A stretch of DNA of 64,000 bases from Atopsyche davidsoni (taxonomy: Eukaryota > Arthropoda > Insecta > Trichoptera > Hydrobiosidae): positions 3,785,501-3,849,500 of the forward strand of contig JAILWY010000004.1 of assembly GCA_022113835.1 (NCBI GenBank). Direction: 5' to 3'. Positions 49,895 through 61,589 of the stretch are shown one piece after another; the stretch's first letter is position 1, and every line of letters starts with the position of its first letter. Below the pieces are notes generated by a model. It was not told where the DNA came from. It searched no databases and worked only from the letters and a program-made list of their open reading frames with translations. Position numbers and translations under genes: made by a program.

Positions 49895-51918
49895 TTTTAG
49901 TCAAAAATGATAAGTGTTATTCCTAATTATTTTTATTTGAAGCTACTGGCTCCAATGTGTATGGGAGTCAGAATGTGCTTTAAAGTTATAGGAATCAATA
50001 TTTTGCATGTCTCAACAGTAAAGTGTAATTTTCGCAGCTCATTTGAACCGCAATTAGGGCCGAGTGATGTGATGTTTCATATATCAGAGGGTACAGTTGT
50101 GTTACAGGAATAGCCATAAATGAAATCCTCTTACAATATTTTAGTTAAAAAAATTATCAGTGTTATTCCGAATGGTTTTTATTTGAAGTTTCTCCGATAT
50201 GCATGGGAGGCATCTCAAGGCAGAATGAGTTTCTGATACGTGAATACGTGGAGTGATGTTGATCGTGTTATGAGGTTTTGCATATCCAGATGATGATGCT
50301 TAAGATACCTTAATAACGCTGAGAAATAATATTTTGCATGTTTCAACAGAAAAGCGTAGTTTTCGCAGTTCGATTGCGGTTCAAGCGCCGTATCGAGTGA
50401 TGCGACGCCTCGCACGTCGCGGGCAAGGGAGTGATGTTGATCGTGATATGAGTTTTTTCACATCAAAAGATGTATTGTAAATATTTAATTCATTTACGAT
50501 TATTAAGATACATTGATAACGCTGGGAGTTATTTTTTCAACCGTCTCGACAGAAGTGTAATTTTGGCAGCTCGATCGCGGCTCAAGCGCCGTATCGAGTG
50601 ATGCGACGCCTCGCACGTCGCGGGCGAAGCAGTGATGCTGTGTCACAGAAATAGCCTAAAAGCTGATCACGATATGAGGTTTTTTATATCAAAAGATGTA
50701 TTATAAATATTTATTTTTCATTTGTGACTATTCAGATACTTTGATAACGCTGAAAATTAATATTTCGCATGTCTCGACAGATGTGTAGTTTTCGCAACTC
50801 GATTGCGGTTCAAGCGCCGTATCGAGTGATGCGGGCAAGGGAGTGATGTTGATCGTGATATGAGGTTTTTCACATCAAAAGATGTATTGTAAATATTTAA
50901 TTCATTTGTGATTATTCAGATACTTTGATAACGCTGGGAGTTATTTTTTCAACCGTCTCGACAGAAGAGTAATTTTCGCAGCTCGATTGCGTTTCAAGCG
51001 CCGTATCGAGTGTTGCGATGTGTGCTAGTGAAGGCGGTGATGTCGTGTTACAGGAATAGCCTAAGAGATGATCATTCATGTAATTATTTCATTCATTTAT
51101 GATGGTTAAGATACCTTAATAACGCTGAGAAATAATATTTTGCATGTCTCAACAGAAAAGCGTAGTTTTCGCAGTTCGATTGCGGTTCAAATGAACTGAG
51201 AGTGTTGTATCGAGTGATGTGATGCCTCGCACGTCGCGGGCGAGGCAGTGATGTTGTGTTACTGGAATAGCCCAAGAGATGATCGAGATAAGAGGTATTA
51301 ATAATGCACATTAATGTTATGATTTAATTCATTGATACAATGATAACGCTGGGAATTAATTTTTCGCATGTCTCAACGGAAAAGCGTAGTTTTCGCAGCT
51401 CGATCGCGGTTCAAGCGCCGTATCGAGTGATGCGACGCCTCGCACGTCGCGGGCGAAGCAGTGATGCTGTGTCACAGGAATAGTCTAAAAGCTGATCATG
51501 ATATGAAGTTTTGACTATCAAAAGATGTATTATAAATATTTAATTCATTTATGAATATTAAGATATTTTGGTAACGCTGGGAGTTAATTTTTCAACCGTC
51601 TCGACAGAAGTGTAATTTTCGCAGCTCGATTGCGGTTCAAGCGCCGTATCGAGTGATGCGAGGTCTCGCACGACGCGGGCAAGGGAGTGATGTTGATCGT
51701 GATATGAGGTTTTTCACACCAAAAGATGTATTGTAAATATTTAATTCATTTGTGATTATTGAAAGCCTTTGATAACGCAGGAAATTGATTTTTCGCATGT
51801 CTCAACAGAAAAGCGTAGTTTTCGCAGCTCGATTGCGTTTCAAGCGCCGTATCGAGTGTTGCGATGTGTGCTAGTGATGGCGGTGATGTCGTGTTACAGG
51901 AATAGCCTAAGAGATGAT
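49895..51918 (+). repeat. Tandem array of about 205-bp structured units with higher-order organisation
   Basis: The anchor TATCGAG recurs at 50391, 50592, 50820, 51004, 51208, 51421, 51647 and 51850, a spacing of 184-228 bases. More degenerate units precede it (CCGAGTGATGTGATG near 50060). Each unit contains a GC-rich half (TTTTCGCAGCTCGATTGCGG, TTCAAGCGCCG, GCGACGCCTCGCACGTCGC) and an AT-rich half (AAAGATGTATT, AATATTTAATTCATTT, GATAACGCTGGGAG). Units 2, 3 and 4 closely match units 6, 7 and 8, about 830 bases further on. The array stops at GATGATC (about 51918), just before a GC-rich promoter-like block. No frame is conserved across units. This is a satellite-like array; function unknown. 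Confidence 0.9.
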
Positions 51919-51924
51919 CGTAGC

Positions 51925-52244
51925 AATGATCTACGGCGCCGGGCGGCTCGGGGCGCGTGCGCGGGATGGCCGGGCCTGCCCAGTCCGGGGCCCGGCGGGA
52001 CACCGTCTCCAGCGCCCGCCGCCGCCGCGCGTCCCACCTGCTACCTGTGCAGGCCTCCGAGCACCGACTACCGAGCCCGGCACCAGCCCCGAGCCCCCCA
52101 GTCCCCAATCACCCAGTCCCCCAGACACCCAGACACCCAGACACCCAGTGGACCCGAGTGCCGGTTAACCGAGTGCGCCGATCTGTGTTCTTGTGCCCGA
52201 CAGGAGGTGCTACTGATTTTTGTGATTTTTGCCCAAATATCGCG
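51925..52244 (+). promoter_or_regulatory. CpG-rich promoter with putative non-coding first exon of a downstream plus-strand gene
   Basis: This is the most GC-rich block in the window (CGGCGCCGGGCGGC, CGCCGCCGCCGCGCG). It is followed by a C-rich leader-like stretch with three AGACACCC units (52123-52146) and ends at a strong donor, ATCGCG/GTGAGT, with GT at 52245-52246. No other good exon end is nearby. Open frames of 84-159 codons cross it in several phases, as expected from composition, and none extends through the donor in a recognisable way. Inference: a 5'-UTR exon of a gene that continues beyond 64 kb, with a first intron of more than 9 kb. The transcription start is not fixed by a TATA box. 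Confidence 0.5.
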
Positions 52245-52655
52245 GTGAGTTCAATTTTAAATTTTTTTAACTAAAACTTAAAAAAAAAAAAAAAATGTCG
52301 CATAATTATTTTAACATGAAAATTTATCATCGCATTTAGTTATTATAAAGTTTCGCGTCATTTATTATAAGTTTAGTATTGTGGTTGTTGCAAGTCAACT
52401 GATTAATTCAATTGACTTTGTTTTAGTAGCGCGTACTCTTAAATACGCAGTTTTGAAATGAAATCAATTAGGCATTGTATGATGAGATGCGGAAACAACC
52501 GAAATGTTGAAAAGTGGAATCCCTTTGCGATTATGTTTAAAAGCATCATCTGAAATTCACACACGGATTGGCAAAGCCTCACTATTTGTGAAAGGCACAA
52601 TTATATTAGCGGGTCATACGGTATTCATTTTGTGGAAATACGTTTGAAGCGTGAA

Positions 52656-52675
52656 ATATATATATATATATATAT
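52656..52675. repeat. (AT)10 microsatellite
   Basis: Uninterrupted AT dinucleotides over 20 bases. Confidence 0.9.
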
Positions 52676-55600
52676 CTAAGCAATTAACGTTTATATGCAA
52701 TAATAAATATAAAAAGTAAAAAAATCTAATGAAAAACTTCGTTTTAAAAAAAAAAACGGAAATTGCATGAAATAAACTTGCAACGTTTAAATCTATCCAT
52801 AACCTCACAGAAATATAAAACAACAGTATATTTGTTTTACATAACTGCTTTCTTACTTTCTAATAAAATTTGAAACCCTTTTAAACTTTATTATTTCTAG
52901 TGAATAATTTTACATAGTTGGAAAAAATCTTTAAGTTCATTGTTTTATCAGAAATATACTTAAAAAATTACCTGTGGTTAAATAAAGCACATAACAACTA
53001 AGTGATAAATTATAAGCTTCATGCGACACACCCATCCTGATTATGATCAACGACATTGATGGTATTAGTTAATCATGAGAATTTAAACTATTTTTAATAC
53101 TAAGTTGTTTCTAAAATTATAACCGTTAGAAATCGATTAAAATATAAATTTTCATTAATTTTAAAAACTTTGTGCTTTTTTAGTTTCGTGATAAATACAT
53201 ATATTTGAAGAAATGTTTTTCGAGATATAAAGAATAATCTCTTATTTATCATAAAAAAATATTATTTTAATATTAATGTTACAAATGAAGTTGGTTATTT
53301 TTGAAATGTAAGAACACAACGCCCAAATCTAGATGTTATCTGCAGAAAATATTATCAATATTGCGAATATAAAATTATCCACAATAGCAAATGTATATGT
53401 ATTTTAATCAATAAAATGAGTAATATTAATAATCGTTGTATGGATTTGATTAAATAAATGGGCAATATTAATCGTAGTCGTTAATCTGTCTTTGAAAGAG
53501 AGTAAAAAAATATCAATATTTAACCTGCTGATTTTCTGCTATATATTCACAAATATACGCTCATTTTCTAAAAATACTACATATTCAATGGTAATGGTAA
53601 TTTTTAAAAAAAATTATGTTGTTTTAACATATTTTGCATGATAATTTATGCAAGCACACCCCCTGTTGTCAGATATATCACAGCCCCAGCCACGAACGTG
53701 AGCCAGGAAGATGTCTCCAATTGTATCGGAATTCGTGAACTAACCGCGACACGCCTCATCCGGTTTTCACATTTAAGACATTTTTATTTGTTCGCGTTTC
53801 CTTTTACGGGGGCGACTTGTTGCGATCCTTTTACAAAATTGAGGAGAAAAAAAAAGGAAACAGATCTCCGGGGAGGGAGATTCAATTTTCTTACCTGCCT
53901 GAAAAGTCGGGCGTGTGTGGTAAAGGCGGAACTTCAGGCGTTTTCTGTAATTATTTTAAGGGCGGTGCGTCCTACAATTGCTGCCTGGTAGTGTATTTCA
54001 TTTCAAAGCTTCTGTTTTCAATTGGGAAGGGTGAATATAATCACTTTTCCTCCAAATTGGGCTATTTTTACTCAACAACGTAAATTTTAATTGGTTTTTG
54101 ATTCAATGAAAACATCTCAATTCCGAGTCTTTGTGGATGCAAGCTCGCATATTGTGAGGTAAACGCCAATTATCGTTGCTCCTGTAGAATTTGCTTCTGT
54201 GTTTTTTTAAGTACAGAAAAAGAAAGCGAATCTGCTGATATGATAATTTACATCGTTTCTCAATTAAATATAAATATAGAATGAATAAATTATAACTTTT
54301 ATACGCAAACGAAATCTGTAAGCTTTGAACCATTTGAAAATTCATTTTGTTATATTTCATCATCGTAGTATTCGATGAGTTTTAGATTTCTGAAAAATTT
54401 GTACTTATTTATATTATTTTTATAAAATTCTATGAGGATTTATTTATTTAAAAATAATAGTTATTAAAAAAATTCAAGATATTTTAGTAATAAAGATTAC
54501 GTTTTTTAAAATTGGATGATTTTAAAAAAAATGCCAAAGATTTTCATTGAAATTGAAATTCTCGTTGTTAACAAATACAATAATATAGATTAAAACATGT
54601 ATTTCTAATAATTATGATGTAATAAAAAGTCGATTTGTTAATTTTAAACATTTCACAAAAAATATGTAGTTTTTATTTTGAACAAAAAATATCACTTCAG
54701 ACAAAAATTAAAAAAAAAAATTTGGGACTAAACTACATACTTAAGCATATTATAATTTTATGTGAAGTTTTTCAATAAAAAAATAGTATTTATTAACCAA
54801 AAATTTCTGATATTTAAATTTTTAAAAATGTATTATTTTACTCAATAATTGTATGACAGAATCTACAAACAAGAACTTAAATGTATCTTATATTTTGGTA
54901 ACAAAACGTATTATTAACAAAATATAAAAAAACATATTTGGTTTAAAAGCACGGAGCCTTTGATAAAATTTGCAAATTGCGTAAAAAAAAATATTTTTAA
55001 ATTCATAAAAAAAAGATACCAGAAATACTGTTTTCTCCTTATGATAAATATTCATAGTATACTCTTTTAACCAACAGCAAAAAAATTTCAGGTTAACGAA
55101 TATTATTTTACAGTAAGCTTTCTTGTGTTTTTCGGTTTAAATATACGCGTATTATAATTATCCGAAAGGTTATTTTAAATTCTCCAGATGTGTGAGCAAG
55201 ACATACCCTTAGGCTTTCGCTAACATGGCCAATGGCGTGAAAGCTCATTGGTCGAGATTTAAATGGCGGAGACGTGAAAAAATATCTCGAGTCCGTAATT
55301 TGCGAGGTCTTTTCGGAGAGAAATTTAAGCTTCTGTAGTGCTGTGGAGCACACATAATTATGCGAAATTGAAAAAAATACCCGTGTGATGATAATAAATC
55401 TCGGTAGTTTGTATTAATTTATTCCTTAATATGTAATTCCGAGGTTGGATTTTTACCGAAATTTGTTGAAATAAATTATGGGCATAAAATTAAAAATTTA
55501 AATTAAATATATAAAAAACGTCACCTTGAGTTTTGCTTTGCCTGTATGCACGAGGTTAATTGTAAAAAAATATAATTATAAATTAAACTGTTTTCTAGGT

Positions 55601-58600
55601 TAAAGCCGCTTTATGTAATAATAAATATATTTGAATGATAATTTATAGGCTTTGTTATTATTAGTACTTTGATTTATTTGATCAATGTTAAGCCTCGTCA
55701 AGGTTTGATAAATGTTTTAACGGTCGGCTCCGCTAGTGAAGGAATATAAAAACAATGAAGAGATTTGTTAAAATTTTGGGTTTATACATTTCAACATTTA
55801 TTCTGACATATCAAAAAAATTCTAAAATTTAACAACGATTGCAAAAATCTTCATGAATTATTATTTTAGATTAAATTTCTGCATTCGGAGATTTCTCGTT
55901 CTTTCATGATTTATTCAATTTTTTTTTTCCACAAAAATCATTGGTGAGGTGAATAATAATTTTTTTTTTTATTAACTTCGAGTGAGTTTTTATTATTGAT
56001 ATGTAATATTAGACTGATTGAGGCATTACTGTAGAAATATTTTTATCTGGTAAACAGCTAAAATATAACTTTTTACGTCACTAGCCATATTTCACAGCGG
56101 TTTTAAGGCTTTGCAAGGATTCCTGGAGATTAAACAGTCCTGTGGCTGAATCCTGAACAAATTCGCAACGTTTCTCCTCCGAGAAAGTTTTTCAGGTTTT
56201 ATGTACATTTTTTCCCTTTATGACTCATTGTATTGTTAAAAAAAGCATATGTTATTATCGCAGGGATTTCAAAGAACGGGAAAAAATATACGTTTTGCAA
56301 ATGGAATAAGACATATTTTCTAAGAAATTAGTTACATAATATTTCATGTCGTGTTTTTTTTATGCCATATGATAAATTTTAGGTAAATACGCACTTATCA
56401 CAAAAAAATACAAAGCACCCTGTTAAAAATATAGAAACAAATATTATCTTATATGATAGTTGATAATATATAAAAATACGTTTTTTCGCTTTTTACTTGG
56501 GGCTAGTTTCATTTGTGATTTTTTTATATTAAAAAATACGGAAATTCAGAAAAATATGTGATGTCTTTTTTATTTGTTATCCCTTCCGCCATTAATAACT
56601 CTCGAAAAAAAACCAATTAATATGGACAGTCAAACTTCCAGGTAATATCGATATTATATCTAAGCTGATTTTTTTTATATCAAAGGTTTCAAAAAACGAG
56701 TAATAATAAAAATGCGTAGTCTCCTAGCCTTTTCGCTATTTGTGTTTGTAGAGGCGTTTTAAGATGATTTAATGTTTATCTTAAAACTGCATGGTTACCG
56801 TTTTGGTTGAATTAATTTTACTGGGATAATTTGATGTTTATCACATGGCATAACATATTTTGATATGTTTGATTTTTGTTGATTTAACTATTTCTATAAA
56901 CACTGTTCAAAACCACTTTGACCATTTAATAAATAATTGTGACAAATTCAATAAATTGCAACATAGATTTTTAGATTTTAGTTAACGAGAATGAGTAAAC
57001 CACATGTATTTTAACAATTTTATTTTGTCATTTTATGCATCAAACGTCAAAAAAATTTATGATAAAAAATATTTAAAGCCTCATTGCTTACATATAAAAG
57101 CATGTATATAATACAAACAATTTTTTTTACACAAGTAGAGGTAAAGTTTACGCTGTGAAATATGCAAATATCAATGAAATATTTAATATAATATAATAAA
57201 GGTGTATAATTTACTGGAATCTGAGATAAATCTCATTAGGGGTTGTTAACACAAAATAATTGCCGTTGGTTGTCCCCACACATTGAAAATAATTACATGT
57301 TACGTTACGCGTTATATTGCAGAGGTTTTGACACTGATTTATAAACGGGATTAGTTATCTTACAAGAGAGAAAATCCATTGATTATTTTATCATTATGTT
57401 TTAAACAACAGGGATGGGAAAAAATTAAAACTATAAATATGTACCAAAAAAATATTTTCTAGTGCAGCTCCAAAATAGGCTAAGTGTTGGCATTAAATTT
57501 TTTTAAACCAACTTTATTTTACATAGGCTCTAAAAAGTAACGACCTATGGCCAAATTTGACAATTTTGTAATATTTATTTTTATTTTAACGTTTATACTT
57601 TCGAACATTAAAAATAGTAAAACGGCTTCTAAAAAATAAATATTCATGTTTTTGTGAGACCTAACATTATTTAGTTAACAACGTTAACGTTGAAACAATG
57701 ATAGGTTCTTGTTATAAGTATTTTATGGTACTGTGTGTATTTTTTGTTGGTTTTAGGTTTTTAAATAGACAATGTTGAAAATAATAGCGAATGAGTTAAA
57801 AAACGGTTACAAAGTAAAATGTGCGATAACACAGCTGAGCAATGTTTGAAGGTTTCCCATACATCTTATTACGTATTTTTATTCGTATGATTTTATAGAC
57901 ATTACGCACAACTTAACATTTTTCTACTGAACACGAGGGTTATTTAATATATGATACAACGATGTCTACATTTATTATCAGTAAATCTATGCGTGAAATT
58001 CAGTTGATTTCTTTTGTCCAAAAGATAAATCACGAAAACCTTCGGAATAGACTAATAGACTTGGCAGAGGGAAAGTGCTAAAAAAATCAGCCAACACATA
58101 CAAATTTTATGTTGGTTTTTTACAAGCAAGCTTGTCCAAAAATATTTTATTTTTAGTTCTTGTGTACAGATACAAAATATTTTTTTCTTGTGACAATGCA
58201 GTCGTTTTGTAAATATTAAGTTAGTCACCTTTATCAAAATCTATTTTTATACAATTTTTAAAAGCAATATAAGCATCATCGCAGTATCAGTGTATTTTTC
58301 ATAATGATCGAAACCAATTTAACTCGTGTTTTTGATAATTGATACTGTTTCTTTAATTAGGATTTAAATATAACTGGAAATTTGATAAAGCAAGGATGAT
58401 AATCTAAATCTTGTCCACCCAAACGTAAGAGAAGCCTGTGAATAAACCTTTGAGAAATAATGAATAAGATCTTTGGTATATTATCGGAATGTCCATTATT
58501 GAAGAAGTAAGAACCTGAAGAATTGAAAAAGGTTCTGAATGAGGTCCTTTTGTGACTCTGAGGGTGGGAACAGAATAACGTGAAAGGCGTTCGAGCAGGG

Positions 58601-58994
58601 GTTGATTTGTAACATCAATTATTTTCCCCGAGCACTGGTGTGTAGATTTATGCGAGGGCTTTTTAGTAAATGAACTCATTTTAATTATCTTTAGAATATT
58701 ACAAAAAATCAAGATTCTCGAGTACCATGGTACTTGAGATTTATTTTTAATTAAAAAAATCGGGTATTGAAAAAAATGAATTTCAAGTATTTGCTCGTAT
58801 AACACAGACTTCAATAAAATATTTTAATCACTATTTAAGCAAGAGAAACTTTTGCGACTGTGTCAGAACTATTGTTGAAGTTTGAATTGTCTTGAAAACA
58901 TTCAAACACGATTGTACTGATGTTCTGTATACAAATATTTCGTATTATTAAAAATATATTTAACCAACATTGAATAAATTTGTTAACATTGTTA

Positions 58995-59065
58995 AAACTT
59001 ATTCGTGGTTTAGTGGAAAACATGCCTGCTTGGCGAGAATGGAGTTATGAGTTCAAATCTATAAA
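58995..59065 (+). repeat. tRNA-derived repeat remnant
   Basis: An A-box-like TGGTTTAGTGG (about 59007-59017), then ACATGCCTGCTTGGCGAG and a B-box-like GAGTTCAAATC lie at tRNA-like spacing. Acceptor and T stems do not pair, so this is a decayed SINE head. The GCCTGC...GTTCAAATC order is shared with the transporter-intron copy at 3648-3727, which suggests the same source. Confidence 0.35.
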
Positions 59066-59512
59066 AACTATATTGTCTACGAGTTTAAGTAGGTGGAAAA
59101 CACATTATATACTTAGTATGCTGGCAAATAATTTTCATACTCGTTGCAAGTTTAAAAAGCAGCGTAGGTGCTTTATTTCACATTTATTATTTAATTTGCC
59201 CAAAGAGATAATATTTAGAGAACGAAATTGTAAGTAGAACCGACATTGAAACATTAAGCCGGCAGGACACCGTAATCCCATGGTGTTTATTATTCATCAT
59301 TTATTTGGGTTGTGCCTGCTTTACATGGGAGTCTTTCAGGAGCATCCATATAAAGCCTGGATACTACAGGACCCTAAAACGAAATTTTGTAGAAGCTTAG
59401 GATTGATTGCTGGATGCTTTGAATTAACAAACCTTTTAATTATGTATACTGTAGTTAATATTTAATGAAATAAAATAAAAATAGGGTTTCTATGTATCGT
59501 CGATCAAGTAAC

Positions 59513-59861
59513 AACAGTACAATAATATTTATGAGTAAAATACTTGAGTGATTTTCCACATGTTCGTTTTTATTTGTGAACGGTTTCGCCAACCTTTGAT
59601 GTTGGCATTATCAAACAGAGTGAGATTTTATATAATAAAAATCAATTAGGTAAAGAGGGAGAGGTTGTTGGAAAGAGACATAGTGATTGTCAGGTGGTAA
59701 GGGCTAATGTGATTTTAATGTACCTGACAAGTGGAGGATTCTATATTATTGCAAATTTTTGTGAACATGTGGAAAATCACTCAAGTATTTAACTCAAAAA
59801 TATTAAAATGGAATTCCACCAAGTACTCTCTGTCAAAAATATTGAATTTCTTAACAGTACA
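59513..59861. mobile_element. Fold-back repeat family, copy 5, with internal insert
   Basis: The 9-bp direct repeat AACAGTACA lies at 59513-59521 and 59853-59861. Between them are a left arm (to about 59600, TACTTGAGTGATTTTCCACA through GGTTTCGCCAACC), the GTTGGCATTATCAAACAGAG segment, about 140 bases of unrelated sequence, and the right arm from about 59760 to the constant end TATTGAATTTCT. This is the longest copy seen and shows the likely arrangement of a complete member. Confidence 0.8.
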
Positions 59862-61400
59862 GTAATCCTGTGTGGGAGAAAAACGCGGTTAACTGGAAAC
59901 ACAGATTCGCTTTGATGACGTAAAACACACAAAATAATTACCAACACTAAACGAGTTTCCGACCAAATAAATATTTGGCGTAGAGTAGCGAGAGTCAATA
60001 TCCAAACGGTGAGTGAGTTTTGGCGTTTGAGTTGGATTTCTTGACCTAAACGTTAAGCCAGCAACACTGTGGGATCATCCCCCGACCGGCCTTCCTAACA
60101 AATAACGCACTTAGCATCCCTTACCTAAGGGTGTAGCGTACGGTCCCGAGGGACAGGATCCATCATGAAGTTCTGCGCGCTTACACTCTGTTAGATTTAT
60201 CACTTCCGTATTCACTGAAAAAAACCGGCCGAATAAAACCGCCATAAGAGAAATAATGAAGGCTATTTTGAAAATAAAGAAAGCCATTATGGTCCTTGGA
60301 AAATTGCCGTAAAGCGTAGGCGTAGCACAATATATAAATATTTGGTATATAGATCAATTTGTTTTTTTACTTGTGCTTCATGGCGTTTCATTATTTATAC
60401 ACTTAAAACTAAATTCTCAAAAGAACAAATGTTATTTCTAATCTACAAACAGTTTTATACAAAAAAAACATAAAAGAGATCCGAGTTCGTTACATCATTT
60501 CGTTTATTCAAGATTTACAACGGCTCCGCTCCGAGAGTGCCTTTTTTCTTAATAACAGCCTGTTCAATACTAAGTACTTTGAGAAATATATTAACGTGCG
60601 TAGGTGTGAAATGTGGCTACCTAACTAAACCTAATAAAATGAAATACTTTAATGTGCTCCCGGGAAGGCTCTTGTATGTAAGAAGGCTATAATTTCCATT
60701 AAACGACCGATCGCTTAATTCTCTCGAACCACAATTGATTATAGAGAAGATAAATAATTCCACGCGTGTGGGGAATCTAGGGGAGTACTAAGTGAAAACA
60801 TTGAACCCGTATAGGCTCTACTAAATGAAAATCTAACAAACAAGATAAATATCACTTAATATATTTACCCAACACCTTTTTCTGCTTTGAGCGTTTATAG
60901 AATAATGGCGAAAGCAAATATTTTTTGCTATTACTGGCTTTGTTGTTGATTCAAGGGATTGGTCCCTTTGTGAGGGTAATTAATTCAACTGTCAACTGTA
61001 AACACTTTTTCAGGACGTGTGGTGTTTAAATTTTTTATCGTGGTGCATTGTGGTCGTAGATATTATGGTAAACATTAAACTTTATTGGAAAAATAGCTTT
61101 TGTTTAAACAATCTTCATGGTAATATATTCACATTGAAAATAGTGACATGATCGATTTTCAACAAAAAATAAATTCGTACATTCCAGTGAGGAATTGTTT
61201 ACCTTGAATGTGAGATTTGAAACGAATTATTAAATTAATGAAATTGTAGTATATCATTAATTAGATACAAGGTAATGTTTTTGCATTAAATTAAAAGCTA
61301 AGTACATCAAAGCAACGCATTCCGCTTAAGTGACTCGTATTATTTGTTTGCGAATCATCCGACGGTGAAGTGTCCGGATATTTCTCCGCGTCCATTCCAG

Positions 61401-61466
61401 CAGGTATCCTGTCCTCTCGCAGCATTTACTTCCGTTTCCTCGGAGATAAGTCCACAGCACGACCAG
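61401..61466 (+). other. Possible small exon or alternative first exon
   Basis: A pyrimidine-rich acceptor (TTTCTCCGCGTCCATTCCAG) precedes 61401, and a consensus donor CCAG/GTGAGT has its GT at 61467-61468. A second acceptor at 61422 would give a 44-base exon. The 66-base version is open in two frames, with no recognisable peptide. The surrounding 61340-61580 is GC-richer than its flanks, so it may instead be the end of an alternative leader exon of the plus-strand gene. Confidence 0.25.
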
Positions 61467-61589
61467 GTGAGTAAACCAGACCCTGGGTTAAGGCCGTTGA
61501 CAGTTAGTTTCGCAAACACACGCACAGTCGGCGTGAAGCCGGTCCGACAGCTTCCCGCAAATATGAAACCGCCCTTACAGGAGATGTTT

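Larger units (their letters stand above)
52247..61400. other. Probable long first intron of the downstream gene, no exon seen
   Basis: Mostly AT-rich. It contains an (AT)10 microsatellite at 52656-52675, a GC-richer block at about 53645-53985 (candidate enhancer; its frames of 117 and 88 codons lack recognisable content), another at about 60050-60200, and repeat copies listed separately. The longest isolated frame (minus strand, 58814-58404, 136 codons) has no domain, and its composition matches the surroundings. Confidence 0.35.

Noticed and set aside
49895..51918. CRISPR array
   Set aside because: Repeats of about 205 bp with higher-order pairing, no short identical repeats with unique spacers, and the genome is eukaryotic.
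51769..52248. Overlapping open frames of 65-159 codons on both strands in the GC-rich block
   Set aside because: Stop codons are rare in GC-rich sequence; the peptides are proline/arginine/alanine low-complexity and run into the satellite array.
53638..54083. Open frames of 117 and 88 codons
   Set aside because: Composition-driven in a GC-richer block; no recognisable sequence and no splice sites.
58404..58814. 136-codon open frame on the minus strand
   Set aside because: Longest frame away from the transporter, but no domain, no codon pattern distinct from flanks, no splice context; likely chance.
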